From NCBI RefSeq assembly GCF_018424685.1, contig NZ_QTKX01000001.1, positions 62,001-126,000 of the forward strand: a stretch of 64,000 bases of DNA, read 5' to 3'. The notes beneath the pieces are model-generated. The model was not told where the DNA came from. It worked only from the letters and a program-made list of their open reading frames with translations, and did no database searches. Positions 53,071 to 62,569 of the stretch are shown here, in pieces (positions within the stretch are counted from its first letter, which is position 1; the number at the start of each line of letters is the position of its first letter). Origin of the DNA: Mesobacillus boroniphilus. GTDB lineage: Bacteria > Bacillota > Bacilli > Bacillales > Cytobacillaceae. The position numbers and the translations under genes are program-made.

Positions 53071-53230
53071 ATTTCCGTAAAAAAGCCAGCAATTTCCTGC
53101 AAAAAACATGTGTTTTCGTGAAGAAGACCGACAGTTTTCTCTTAAAACTTGTGATTCCGCTAAGAAGGCCCGCATTTCCGCGATAACAACCTCTGATTCC
53201 GCGAAAAACCACCTTAATTCCGCAAAATGG
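53071..53230. repeat. Degenerate tandem array, about 21-bp period
   Basis: Eight units beginning ATTTCCGY or a variant followed by an A-rich run and a C-rich end (ATTTCCGTAAAAAAGCC, AATTTCCTGCAAAAAAC, GATTCCGCGAAAAACCACC and so on). The TTC core recurs at about 53074, 53095, 53116, 53138, 53156, 53177, 53198 and 53219. The first halves have diverged most. No conserved spacer structure, so not a CRISPR. Confidence 0.7.
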
Positions 53231-53356
53231 AAAAAACATACACTTATTCAGCTTGAAACCGTCCATTCTTTAAAAAATCTAAATAGTGAGAAAAAAGGTT
53301 TTTAAATATAACTTCTCCCTATATAATAAAAATATAAGGAAAAATGGAGGGGATGA

Positions 53357-54151
53357 ATGGTGGCGATTGAATTTTCAACGGACACTGTAAAGTTAGACAT
53401 TAATGGACGTGTTGCAGTCCTTGAGTTAAACAGACCTGAAGCACTGAATGCCCTTGATGTGGAAATGATTAAGGGGATCACGATGAATCTGAAAGAAATC
53501 TGCAAGTCTGATGAGATTGATATTGTGGTGATTAAAGGAGCCGGGCGTGCCTTTTCTGCTGGCGGTGATATCAAAACGATGCTTTCCAATACAAATGAAA
53601 GCGATTTCTACCATGTGATGGACGATATTCACGATATGATCGTGACTCTGTACAGCATGCCAAAGGTAACAATCAGTGCAGTAACTGGTGCCGCAGCTGG
53701 ACTGGGCTTCAGCCTTGCGCTTGCGACAGATTACATAATCGCTGAGCCATCAAGCAAGATTGCGATGAATTTTATTGGTATTGGCTTGATACCGGATGGT
53801 GGAGGCCACTTCTTCATGGAGGAACGCCTTGGGGAAACGAAGGCGAAGCAACTGATCTGGGAAGGAAAGACGCTTTCTGCCACTGAAGCATTTACACTAG
53901 GACTTGTTGACAGTGTGCCAACAGGTGATTTTACAGAATCAATCGAAGGAAAACTTCAGGAATGGCTGAACAAACCGGTTCAGGCTATGATTAAAACGAA
54001 GAAAATCTTAGCAGAGAAAAACAGGCCTGCACTATTGAAGATTCTTGAATTGGAGAAATACGGCCAATTTAAAATGCGCCAGACCGAGGACCATCAGGAG
54101 GGTATCAAGGCTTTCCTTGAAAAGAGGAAGCCTCAGTACAAAGGTAAATAA
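53357..54151 (+). CDS. yhaR: Enoyl-CoA hydratase/isomerase family protein YhaR
   Basis: 264 residues with the crotonase fold: RVAVLELNRPEALNALDVEM, the oxyanion-hole block GAGRAFSAGGDIKTML, and ATDYIIAEPSSKIAMNFIGI-GLIPDGG. The second catalytic Glu position of hydratases is not certain, so it could be a hydratase or an isomerase. GGAGGGG is 3-7 bases before ATG 53357. Between hemZ and yhaQ as in B. subtilis. Confidence 0.88.
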   Translation: MVAIEFSTDTVKLDINGRVAVLELNRPEALNALDVEMIKGITMNLKEICKSDEIDIVVIKGAGRAFSAGGDIKTMLSNTNESDFYHVMDDIHDMIVTLYSMPKVTISAVTGAAAGLGFSLALATDYIIAEPSSKIAMNFIGIGLIPDGGGHFFMEERLGETKAKQLIWEGKTLSATEAFTLGLVDSVPTGDFTESIEGKLQEWLNKPVQAMIKTKKILAEKNRPALLKILELEKYGQFKMRQTEDHQEGIKAFLEKRKPQYKGK

Positions 54152-54153
54152 AC

Positions 54154-54193
54154 AAAAGAGGCAAAGAGGATAGATCCTCTTTGCCTTGTTTTT
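54154..54193. terminator. Bidirectional terminator between yhaR and yhzD
   Basis: AGGCAAAGAGGA (54159-54170) with TCCTCTTTGCCT (54175-54186), five-base... four-base loop TAGA; T-rich on both sides. The yhzD stop codon starts at its edge (54192). Confidence 0.85.
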
Positions 54194-54377
54194 ATGGATG
54201 GAAAAGGATCAATTTTCCTCTTGGTGATGTACAGCGGTGTGTCTTTTCGCTGAGGTTTTTTTCTTCAAGCATTTTTGCACCGATTTCCTTTGCTTCATTA
54301 TCATTGCCGGCCTGGAATGATTCGTCGATCAGTTTTTCCCCATTTGGTTCAAAGGCTGTCAGTTTGTAAGTTTCCAT
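54192..54377 (-). CDS. yhzD: YhzD-like protein
   Basis: 61 residues (METYKLTAFEPNGEKLIDES, GNDNEAKEIGAKMLEEKNLS, KTHRCTSPRGKLILFHP), matching the YhzD-like family as I remember it, which also lies near yhaR in B. subtilis. Function unknown. ATG 54377 follows AAAAGGGGAAATTGTG; GTG 54380 is an alternative. Confidence 0.8.
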   Translation of the reverse strand: METYKLTAFEPNGEKLIDESFQAGNDNEAKEIGAKMLEEKNLSEKTHRCTSPRGKLILFHP

Positions 54378-54429
54378 CACAATTTCCCCTTTTTAAAAGA
54401 TTAGTAAGTATAAAATTAACTTCGAGAAC

Positions 54430-54936
54430 TGTCCAGCTCCAGCGCCTAGCCAGTTTTCATCTCTGCCTGTGCTTCTTCGAGTATCTTGCGAGAAGCGTTA
54501 GCTTTGAGCAGCTCGAGTCGCTTGTCAAGCTGCGGTTCCTAACTCCCCGAGACGCTTCGGTCCTGCCAATGAAGTCAAAGAACGACTTCACCGTCAGGCC
54601 CTCCAGCGCTTGTCGGAGTTGGGCAGTCGCCTCCTAGAAACTCCGAAACTTCAACTCCGCCGGCAGAAGCAAAAAGCGCTTCTTTGTCGGAGTCTCCAGT
54701 TTCTGCGTTTCTGGACAGTCGGCTATACATCTCGATTTCGGTCCGCGCAATGAAATCAAAGAGCGATTTCACCGGTCGGCCCTCCGAGGCACAGGACGTG
54801 CTAGACCCGACAGCCACAGGATAAGGAAAGCTTCGAAGCGATTCATCGCACGATAGAAATCGGTAGCTTTTGGGAGGACGTGGCGTTCTGGTCGGGCAAC
54901 GATTGTCGGGGCTGACCAAGGCGCTTTCGCTTTTAT
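54430..54936 (+). repeat. Modular GC-rich intergenic repeat, copy 4 (long mosaic)
   Basis: About 500 bases. Left end TGTCCAGCTCCAGCGCCTAG, preceded by AAGTATAAAATTAACTTCG; right end TGTCGGGGCTGACCAAGGCG then CTTTCGCTTTT. Inside, the module CAATGAAGTCAAAGAACGAC (with inverted repeat TGAAGTC/GACTTCA) occurs at about 54568 and again as a variant at about 54748. Open frames across it, such as a 114-codon minus frame, are not genes. It fills most of the 690-base gap between yhzD and yhaQ. Confidence 0.85.
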
Positions 54937-55066
54937 TGTAAAATTCAGATGATTACTATTATTTTTGCATAACTTTTTTAAATATGCAAAACAAAAAAAT
55001 ATTTAAATATGAAACTATTTCCATATAAAATTCGTAGTAATTTATTGGAAAAGGAGGAAGATGAAT

Positions 55067-55966
55067 ATGGTATTGCAGCTTGAACAAGTTACTAAGCGAT
55101 TTGGCAAATTCACAGCGGTGAATCAGCTTTCACTTAATATTCCAGAAAAAGAAATGTTCGGATTCCTTGGTGCAAATGGTGCCGGGAAAACGACGACTTT
55201 CCGTATGATCCTCGGTCTACTGGATGTCTCGGAAGGATGGATTACCTGGGATGGCAAGCCGATTAATTATCAAACGAGCAGTATCATCGGTTACCTGCCG
55301 GAGGAAAGGGGACTTTATCCAAAGCTTAAGGTCCGCGACCAGATCGTCTATCTAGCGAGGTTAAGAGGGATGCAAAAACAAGCCGCCCTTAAAGAGCTTG
55401 ATTACTGGCTTAATCGTTTCAAGGTGCCAGAATATGCGGATAAAAAGGTTGAAGAGCTTTCAAAAGGTAACCAGCAAAAAATCCAATTCATTGCCGCTGT
55501 CATCCATAAGCCAAGGCTGTTGATTCTTGATGAGCCGTTCAGCGGACTAGACCCGGTAAATGTTGAACAATTAAAAGAAGCAGTCCTCGAACTGAAAAAC
55601 ACGGGCACGACGATTGTATTTGCGAGCCACCGTATGGAGCATGTAGAAGAAATGTGTGAGCATATTTGCATCATGCATAAAGGAAGCCCTGTCGTTCATG
55701 GGTCCCTAAGAGAGATCAAAAGGTCTTTCGGAAAAAAGAATTTGGTCATCCATGCGGATTTCGATACTTCATTCCTAAAGGAGTATGCTGGGGTGGCAAA
55801 AGCAAAAATGACGGCAGAGGGAATCCACCTGCAAATCTCAGGTGAGCAGGTTGCCGGAGATATTTTAAAAGATATTGTTGACAAAGGGTTTATCCGTAAG
55901 TTTGTCCTTGAAGAACCAAGCCTCAATGATATTTTCATCGAAAAGGTGGGTGATTCATATGAATAA
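55067..55966 (+). CDS. yhaQ: ABC transporter ATP-binding protein YhaQ (NatA-like)
   Basis: 299 residues: Walker A GANGAGKTTT, LSKGNQQKIQFIAAVIHKPR signature, Walker B LLILDEPFSGLD, H-loop FASHRMEH. The C-terminal DUF4162-like part is typical of NatA-type sodium/drug export ATPases. Partner of YhaP, encoded immediately downstream with an 8-base overlap. AAGGAGG fits ATG 55067 (9 bases) better than ATG 55061. Confidence 0.92.
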   Translation: MVLQLEQVTKRFGKFTAVNQLSLNIPEKEMFGFLGANGAGKTTTFRMILGLLDVSEGWITWDGKPINYQTSSIIGYLPEERGLYPKLKVRDQIVYLARLRGMQKQAALKELDYWLNRFKVPEYADKKVEELSKGNQQKIQFIAAVIHKPRLLILDEPFSGLDPVNVEQLKEAVLELKNTGTTIVFASHRMEHVEEMCEHICIMHKGSPVVHGSLREIKRSFGKKNLVIHADFDTSFLKEYAGVAKAKMTAEGIHLQISGEQVAGDILKDIVDKGFIRKFVLEEPSLNDIFIEKVGDSYE

Positions 55967-57212
55967 TTTTTTCATTATCCTAATCCATACATACATGAGT
56001 AAGTTGAAAACCAAATCCTTTTTAGTTACAACCATCCTGACCGTAGGGATTATGCTTGCACTCACAAATATGTCAAACATCATCGATTTTTTCAATAAAG
56101 GTGATGAGGCAGATAAGATCGTTGTCATTGACGAGACTGGCCAGCTTTTTAAGCCGCTGAATGAGCAAATGAAGATGGTCAACGAAGAGCTTGTCCTGGA
56201 AAAGTATGATGGAAATGAAGAAAGTGCCAGAAAAGCAGTCGAGGAAGGAGAATATAAAGGCTTCCTTACATTGAGCTTGAACAATGAAGAGCTTCCGGCA
56301 GCTTCCTACAAAGCGATGAGCATTGCGGATTCTGCTATTCCTGGAGACCTGCAGGCAGCATTACAGCAGATTAAGACGGCGATGGCTTCCACACAGATCA
56401 ATATCGCTCCAGATCAATTGGAAAAACTGTATGCTCCAGTTGAATTCGAAAAAACTGCTCTTGAAGAAGATGCCAAGACGGAAGAGGAACTGAATCAGGC
56501 AAGAGGATTAGTCTATGTTCTTCTATTCATCATTTATTTTGCAGTTATCATGTATGCCAATATGATCGCTATGGAAGTCGCGACTGAGAAATCATCAAGA
56601 GTAATGGAAATCATGATATCCAGTGTATCCCCTATCAAGCAAATGTTTGCGAAGATTCTCGGAATCGGGCTGTTAAGCTTGACTCAGCTCGCCGTTCTCT
56701 TGCTTGTAGGGTATTTCTCAATCAAACAGAACCTCGAGAACATGGAAGGTGGATTCTTCGAGTTTTTCGGTTTTGGAAACGTTGCAGCCAGCACAATCGT
56801 ATATGCCGTAATCTTCTTCATATTAGGGTACTTTCTGTATGCGACTATGGCTGCATTCCTGGGATCGCTCGTCAGCAGGATTGAAGATGTCCAGCAAATG
56901 ATTACTCCGATGACATTGCTTGTTGTCGCTGGTTTCATGATGGCGATGTTTGGGCTTAGTCAGCCAGAAGCACCGTTTGTAAAATACACATCCTTCATCC
57001 CGTTTTTCTCGCCGATGTTAATGTTCCTGAGAGTGGGAATGCTGAACATTCCTTTCTGGGAAATTGCCTTGTCAATCGGAATCCTGGTTGCCACAATAGC
57101 CTTCCTGGCTGTTTTCGGTGCCAGAGTCTACCGCGGGGGAGTGCTGATGTACGGAAAATCAAACTCATTCAAGGACATCAAAAAAGCATTGCAGTTAACG
57201 AAAAACGAATAA
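55959..57212 (+). CDS. yhaP: ABC transporter permease YhaP (NatB-like)
   Basis: 417 residues. One N-terminal helix, a large extracellular domain (about residues 45-190) and five to six C-terminal helices with the family block EVATEKSSRVMEIMISSVSP. With YhaQ it should form an exporter of Na+ or a drug/peptide; NatAB-like function is inference from the family. ATG 55959 lies inside the end of yhaQ, after AAAGGTGGG. Terminator at 57217. Confidence 0.9.
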   Translation: MNNFFIILIHTYMSKLKTKSFLVTTILTVGIMLALTNMSNIIDFFNKGDEADKIVVIDETGQLFKPLNEQMKMVNEELVLEKYDGNEESARKAVEEGEYKGFLTLSLNNEELPAASYKAMSIADSAIPGDLQAALQQIKTAMASTQINIAPDQLEKLYAPVEFEKTALEEDAKTEEELNQARGLVYVLLFIIYFAVIMYANMIAMEVATEKSSRVMEIMISSVSPIKQMFAKILGIGLLSLTQLAVLLLVGYFSIKQNLENMEGGFFEFFGFGNVAASTIVYAVIFFILGYFLYATMAAFLGSLVSRIEDVQQMITPMTLLVVAGFMMAMFGLSQPEAPFVKYTSFIPFFSPMLMFLRVGMLNIPFWEIALSIGILVATIAFLAVFGARVYRGGVLMYGKSNSFKDIKKALQLTKNE

Positions 57213-57216
57213 TGTT

Positions 57217-57249
57217 AAAAGCCGCAATCCTGGGATTGCGGCTTTTTTT
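57217..57249 (+). terminator. Terminator after yhaQ-yhaP
   Basis: AAAAGCCGCAATC-CTGG-GATTGCGGCTTTTTTT. Confidence 0.92.
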
Positions 57250-57368
57250 ACAGGGAATTAGACTTGCTTAGTAGAATATTTATTAAGGATAAAGATGTAT
57301 GAGCCCGAAGTGGAGAGGAAACCGAAAGTACGGTCACAAGATTATAGATTTATAGAAGGAGAGTGTTC

Positions 57369-58067
57369 ATGTTGCGGCAGATTATAGCGATGGGCGGTGG
57401 AGGTTTTTCAATGGAGCCGGAGAATCCACTGTTGGATTTGTACATTTTGGGGCAGGCGCAAAAACAGAGGCCGAAGGTTTGCTTTGTGCCGACTGCCAGT
57501 GGGGATGCTGACAATTATATTACGAGATTCTATCAAGCTTTTGAAAGCCATGAATGCAAACCTTCACATCTGTCGTTATTCAGTCCGCCGACTAGAGACT
57601 TAGAAGCCTATGTTATGGATAAAGATATTATTTATGTTGGGGGAGGAAATACAAAGAACCTGCTAGCTCTTTGGAAGGAATGGGGACTGGATCTCATCCT
57701 GAGGAAAGCCTGGCATCAGGGCAAAATAATGGCTGGAGTAAGCGCAGGCTCAATTTGCTGGTTTGAGGAAGGTGTAACAGATTCTTTTGGGAGCGGACTT
57801 GAGCCACTTAAAACACTAGGGTTTCTAAAAGGGAGCAACTGCCCGCATTATGATGGCGAAGAGGAACGCCGGCCTGCTTATAAGAGATTTATAGGTTCGG
57901 GCAGAGTTTCAGGGGGATATGCCGCAGATGACGGAGCAGCATTGCACTACATTGATGAAGAACTAGTTAAGGCGGTAAGTTCAAGGCCTGAAGCAAAAGC
58001 GTATCATGTTTGGGAGACAGATGGAAAAGTGCAAGAAGATGTAGTGAAAACCCTATATCTCGGATAA
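57369..58067 (+). CDS. Peptidase E-like (S51 family) serine peptidase
   Basis: 232 residues. Nucleophile Ser in MAGVSAGSICWF, with the upstream block YVGGGNTKNLLALW and later CPHYDGEEERRP, as in Asp-dipeptidase/cyanophycinase-like S51 enzymes. Likely hydrolyses Asp-X dipeptides in the cytoplasm. AGGAG is 6-7 bases before ATG 57369; GTG 57363 is less likely. Not part of the standard yha order, so an insertion relative to B. subtilis. Confidence 0.87.
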   Translation: MLRQIIAMGGGGFSMEPENPLLDLYILGQAQKQRPKVCFVPTASGDADNYITRFYQAFESHECKPSHLSLFSPPTRDLEAYVMDKDIIYVGGGNTKNLLALWKEWGLDLILRKAWHQGKIMAGVSAGSICWFEEGVTDSFGSGLEPLKTLGFLKGSNCPHYDGEEERRPAYKRFIGSGRVSGGYAADDGAALHYIDEELVKAVSSRPEAKAYHVWETDGKVQEDVVKTLYLG

Positions 58068-58073
58068 AGCGGG

Positions 58074-58104
58074 ACTGCAGTTCAAATGAGAGCTGCAGTT
58101 TTTT
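58074..58104 (+). terminator. Terminator after peptidase gene
   Basis: ACTGCAG (58074-58080) with CTGCAGT (58093-58099), 12-base loop, T-run. Confidence 0.75.
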
Positions 58105-58140
58105 CTCTATAAAGTATAAACTTTTTGCAATAAGACTGGT

Positions 58141-58183
58141 GTCTAGCTCCAGCGCTTGTCTGGCGATGCTTGCGCTTTTTTTT
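58141..58183 (+). repeat. Modular GC-rich intergenic repeat, copy 5 (minimal)
   Basis: TGTCTAGCTCCAGCGCTTGT, CTGGCGATGCTTGCGCTTTT. Only the two ends remain. Preceded by AAAGTATAAACTTTTTG, the same AGTATAAA flank seen at other copies. Confidence 0.75.
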
Positions 58184-58256
58184 TTTGATAGAACGTGCAT
58201 TCGTATTTTTTGAGTGTTAAAATAAAGGAAAATAGGACGGGAAAGGAATAAGCCCA

Positions 58257-59480
58257 ATGAAACAGGTAAAGTTTTTACATACTGCCGACTTGCATCTTGA
58301 CAGTCCGATGGTCGGGCTGCGGCATCTGCCGAAAGCCATCTTTCACAGACTCCAGGAGAGCACATTTACGGCTTTGAAAAATATCACGGATGCTGCCATC
58401 AAACATGAAGTGGATTTCGTCGTCATTGCAGGGGATCTATTCGATGGTGAGGACCGGAGCATCCGTGCTCAGGCTGTTCTCCGCAATGAAATGGGGAGGC
58501 TAGCTGACAAAGGGATAAAGGTATATGCAATCCATGGGAACCATGACCATCTTGGCGCAAAATCTGTAACTATAGATTTTCCTGATAATGTCCACTTTTT
58601 CTCGGACCAGGTGGAGAAAGCTGACTTCAGGAAGAATGATGGCACTCTTGTCCATCTATACGGCTTCAGCTACCCTGAGCGGCATGTAATGGAGCGATGG
58701 ATTGAGAGATATAAGAAGGTTGATGGCGCGGATTTTCACGTTGGTTTGCTTCATGGACATTTTGAGGGAGTGAGTGAGCATGGAAAGTATGCTCCTTTCA
58801 GGTTAACGGATCTTATCGACAAAGATTTTGATTATTGGGCACTGGGCCATATACATAAAAAAGCGGTTTTATCACAGCTTCCTTATGTTGTCTATCCTGG
58901 AAATCCTCAAGGACGGAACAGGAAGGAACTGGGGGAAAAAGGGGCCTATATTGTTAATTTGTCAGAAACGGGGCCTGAAGTTTCTTTTTTTGACACTGCT
59001 GATGTGATTTGGGATGAGGCCATCATTGATGGGCAAGATTTGTTAAGTTTCAATGCACTGTATGAAAAATGCCTGGATGCCATCGATGGGAAAAGAAGAG
59101 AAGGAAATGGGGTACTGTTGGACATCCGGATTGAAGGCGTGAATTCGGGTCTGTCGGATGTGATTGGAAAAATAGCCAGTGGCGAACTTCTTGAGCTTCT
59201 GCAGGATACTGAAAAGGATGAGGATTCTTTTGTCTGGGTACACAGGCTAAAGTTTACCGAAGATATTGCTGTCGACCGCGCTGGATTGATTAAGCAAAGC
59301 GATTTTTATGAGGAGTTATTCAGCACGATTGAGCAATATGATGACTTGTGGAATTCACTGTCTCCGCTATTCCAGCACAGTCAGGCAAGAAGACATTTAG
59401 GTATGTTGTCGGAACAGGAAAAAGAAGAATTGGTTGAGGATGCTGAGAGGATCCTTCTCCAAATGCTGCTGAAAAATTGA
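58257..59480 (+). CDS. yhaO: DNA double-strand-break nuclease YhaO (SbcD/Mre11-like)
   Basis: 407 residues. Calcineurin-like metallophosphoesterase motifs: HTADLHLDSP, VIAGDLFDG, HGNHDHLG, LLHGHFEG and ALGHIHKKAV; then a C-terminal capping domain. Works with YhaN, encoded next, as an SbcCD-like (Mre11-Rad50-like) complex. AAAGGA is 9-10 bases before ATG 58257. YhaN follows with 17 bases between. Confidence 0.93.
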   Translation: MKQVKFLHTADLHLDSPMVGLRHLPKAIFHRLQESTFTALKNITDAAIKHEVDFVVIAGDLFDGEDRSIRAQAVLRNEMGRLADKGIKVYAIHGNHDHLGAKSVTIDFPDNVHFFSDQVEKADFRKNDGTLVHLYGFSYPERHVMERWIERYKKVDGADFHVGLLHGHFEGVSEHGKYAPFRLTDLIDKDFDYWALGHIHKKAVLSQLPYVVYPGNPQGRNRKELGEKGAYIVNLSETGPEVSFFDTADVIWDEAIIDGQDLLSFNALYEKCLDAIDGKRREGNGVLLDIRIEGVNSGLSDVIGKIASGELLELLQDTEKDEDSFVWVHRLKFTEDIAVDRAGLIKQSDFYEELFSTIEQYDDLWNSLSPLFQHSQARRHLGMLSEQEKEELVEDAERILLQMLLKN

Positions 59481-59497
59481 AGAAAGGAGGCAGCGTG

Positions 59498-62494
59498 ATG
59501 AGAATCATTGAACTGCATATATACGGCTATGGCAAGCTCGAGGATTATGTGATTAAATCATTAGATCAAATGCAGATTTTTTACGGTGAGAATGAAGCGG
59601 GAAAATCGACTATCATGTCATTCATCCACAGCATCCTGTTCGGATTTTCTGCAAAGCAAAGTGCTGAAAACCGCTATGAGCCAAAAAATACCCCAAAGTA
59701 TGGCGGCAAGATAAAAGCTCTTTTTCCAGACAGGGGAATGGCTGTCATTGAGAGAGTGAAAGGCAAGGCTACAGGTGATGTGACTGTTTCTCTTGAAGAC
59801 GGGACGATTGGCGGTGAAGAATTACTTAAAGACCTTTTGAAACGAATGGATAAGAGTATATACCAGGCCATTTTTTCATTCAATATCCATGGGCTTCAAA
59901 ATATCCAAGCAATGAAGGGGGATGAGCTTGGCAGGTATTTATTTTCCGCTGGGACGCTTGGCACAGACAAACTTTTCAACACCGAGGGTTTGCTACTAAA
60001 GGAAATGGAACTGCGTTTCAAGCCCAGTGGCAAAAGGCCTTTGCTGAATGAGAAATTGAAAGATTTAAAGGACATCCAAACTTCATTGAAGAACGCTGAG
60101 CAGCAGAATGAAAAATATTCAGAGCTTGTGAGTATGAAGGATGAATTGATGGATAAAATTGCCCAGCTTAAGAACGAAATTTTCATGCTGGAGCAAACTG
60201 GAATTAAGCTTCGTGAATATAAGCGCAATGAAAAGCTTGTCATTGAAGCCGCAGCATTGGATGGAAAAATTAAAATGCATGATCCGTCTTTTTTTCCAGA
60301 AGATGGCCTGAACCGGCTTGAGAAGTTGGACGAGCAGCTTAAATCAAACCAGGCTAGAATTTTAAGGGTAAAAGAAAAGAGAGAGCAATTACTGAAAGAT
60401 CTGGAGAGGCACAAGCCAAACTCCGATTTACTTGGTATGGAAACGGAAATCGAAGCTAGAATCGAAAATCTGCCTTTATATGATCAATTGAAGCAGGAAA
60501 AAAGACTGCTTGAATCCAAACTAGAGGAAATAACAGAAGAAATAGATCAGCTAAATGACAAGCTTCATACAGATTTCAATGAGGTAAATATCCATGAAAT
60601 CAATACAAGTATCTTCATAAAGGAACAGGCCGAAAACATAGAGCAGACAGAGCAAAGGTTAAAGACTAAAAAGCTTGAGCTGGAGTCTGCTTTTGAAGAA
60701 GAAAAAAAGACATTGGCAGAACTTGAAGCAAGGGCAGAAGCCGCAAAAGAAGAACTCCTTGATGAAGCTGAACGAACAAAATTGGTGAAAGACCTGGATC
60801 TGCTAGGGAATAAGGAGCGGATCCATTCCGAATTGAACTACGTCATGGACCAGATTGAATCGGCCAAAATCAAGGAAGAGACTGAAAAGGATAGACGAAG
60901 GCAGCAACAGAAGAAAGACTTTAATCAATTGCTTCTTCTCGGAAGCATTCTTCTGATTGTTTTTCTTTGGGGAATTACAAATGGCTCCTGGTTCTTAGCC
61001 GGAATCGGGATTGCAGGCCTGTTCCTTTTGCTGACTGCGCGATTTAAGTTCGCTGACAAAAAGCCAATGGAGGACAAGGTCCTATCCAGGTTGCTGGAGC
61101 GTGAAAAAGCGCTTAAAGCAAACTTGAGCAGTCAGCCTGAAGGCAATGCAATTTTTATCAAGAGCTTATTGGCTAAAGATGAGGAGACAAGACTGCGCCA
61201 TCGGGAGCTGTACATCAAAATTGATCAGCAGCATGATCGGTTTGAAAAAGTAGTTCAGCAATTCGAATCATGGGAAGCAGATGAAACACAATTAAAACAG
61301 AGAAGGACAGAATTACTAAGACAATTTGGATTGACGGATACTTCCGCACCTATTAAAGTAATGGATGCCTATCATTTAATAGAAAAACAAAAGCAGTATT
61401 TCCGCGAAAGAAAGAGAATAAAAGAAAGTTTAAAGACTGTGGCTGAATCTTTGATGGAAATGGAAAGCAGCCTGAAGCAGCTTGCACAACGATTCCTTCA
61501 AAATAGCGATCTTGCTCCGGTCGAGGCAGCAGGACTGTTGAAGCGGACATTGCGCGAAGCAATCGACCAGAAGTCGAGATACCGTGAACTGAGCGCGAAA
61601 CTGGAGGAAATGGAAGAAGAACTTTCATCACTTCAGAAGGAAGAGATGGTATTCAGTCAAGAAAAGGAAGGATTGCTTGCACAGGCCGGGGCTGAAGGTG
61701 AGGATGGATTCAGGCAGAAAGCGGAAAATTCCTCATTGGTAAAACGCTGGAAGGCAAGACTGGAGGATATCGATCATCAGCTGCTTGCATCGGGTATCAG
61801 TGATGAGGACCGTGAAAAGATTCTAACAGGAATTCCGCTTGAGGAACAGATTGAGGATAACGATTCCGAGCTAGTAGAAAGAAAGCGGGAGTTATCCGCA
61901 AAGTTTGATCTAATAGCCGATGTTAAGCATAAAATGAAGGTGCTTGAAGAAGGCGGCATATACAGTGAATTGCTCCATAAATATAAGCAGCTTCAGCATG
62001 AGTTCACGGAAGATGCAAAGGAATGGGCAAGGTATGCGGTGGCCAGGGATTTACTTTCGAAGACAATTGACCGTTATAAAAATGAGCGTATGCCGAGAAT
62101 GCTGGCCAGAGCCGAAAGTTTCCTATCGATATTGACTGATGGAGGCTATGTGAAGATCATTCCTCAGGTTTCCGGCAGCGGATTCCTAATTGAAAGAAAT
62201 GATCATGTGTTATTTGAGGCGAATGAGCTAAGCCAGGCAACGGCTGAACAAGTGTATGTATCCATCAGGCTTGCACTTGCTGCCGACCATTATGATCGTT
62301 ATCCATTTCCGATTATCATCGATGACAGCTTTGTTAATTTTGATCATAACAGGACTGCCCGGATCATTAAGCTGCTGAAGGAAATGAGCAATAACAACCA
62401 GATTCTCATTTTTACATGCCATCGCCATTTGCTGGACTATTTTACGGAAAATGAAATCATCAATCTGCAAGAAAAAAGTGCAAATATAGTTTAA
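59498..62494 (+). CDS. yhaN: SMC-like ATPase YhaN (SbcE)
   Basis: 998 residues. N-terminal ATPase half with Walker A YGENEAGKSTIMSF, long coiled coils (about 160-470 and 530-850), and C-terminal Walker B PIIIDDSFVNFDHNR. In the middle of the coiled coil (about residues 485-530) are two hydrophobic segments (LLLLGSILLIVFLWGI and a second rich in AGIGIAGLFLLL) instead of a zinc hook; this is typical of YhaN. AAAGGAGG is 7-8 bases before ATG 59498. Confidence 0.93.
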   Translation: MRIIELHIYGYGKLEDYVIKSLDQMQIFYGENEAGKSTIMSFIHSILFGFSAKQSAENRYEPKNTPKYGGKIKALFPDRGMAVIERVKGKATGDVTVSLEDGTIGGEELLKDLLKRMDKSIYQAIFSFNIHGLQNIQAMKGDELGRYLFSAGTLGTDKLFNTEGLLLKEMELRFKPSGKRPLLNEKLKDLKDIQTSLKNAEQQNEKYSELVSMKDELMDKIAQLKNEIFMLEQTGIKLREYKRNEKLVIEAAALDGKIKMHDPSFFPEDGLNRLEKLDEQLKSNQARILRVKEKREQLLKDLERHKPNSDLLGMETEIEARIENLPLYDQLKQEKRLLESKLEEITEEIDQLNDKLHTDFNEVNIHEINTSIFIKEQAENIEQTEQRLKTKKLELESAFEEEKKTLAELEARAEAAKEELLDEAERTKLVKDLDLLGNKERIHSELNYVMDQIESAKIKEETEKDRRRQQQKKDFNQLLLLGSILLIVFLWGITNGSWFLAGIGIAGLFLLLTARFKFADKKPMEDKVLSRLLEREKALKANLSSQPEGNAIFIKSLLAKDEETRLRHRELYIKIDQQHDRFEKVVQQFESWEADETQLKQRRTELLRQFGLTDTSAPIKVMDAYHLIEKQKQYFRERKRIKESLKTVAESLMEMESSLKQLAQRFLQNSDLAPVEAAGLLKRTLREAIDQKSRYRELSAKLEEMEEELSSLQKEEMVFSQEKEGLLAQAGAEGEDGFRQKAENSSLVKRWKARLEDIDHQLLASGISDEDREKILTGIPLEEQIEDNDSELVERKRELSAKFDLIADVKHKMKVLEEGGIYSELLHKYKQLQHEFTEDAKEWARYAVARDLLSKTIDRYKNERMPRMLARAESFLSILTDGGYVKIIPQVSGSGFLIERNDHVLFEANELSQATAEQVYVSIRLALAADHYDRYPFPIIIDDSFVNFDHNRTARIIKLLKEMSNNNQILIFTCHRHLLDYFTENEIINLQEKSANIV

Positions 62495-62569
62495 AAATGC
62501 CATGGTTTGAGAATCAGAGACAATAGACTCTGTATGTTATACTGTTGCAGAGAGGAGAGGGCGGTAATT

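Noticed and set aside
53071..53230. CRISPR array
   Set aside because: Units of about 21 bases are degenerate throughout with no separation into constant repeat and unique spacer, and no cas genes are present.
54575..54919. 114-codon open frame on the minus strand
   Set aside because: It lies wholly inside the mosaic repeat, has no RBS and its composition is that of the repeat.
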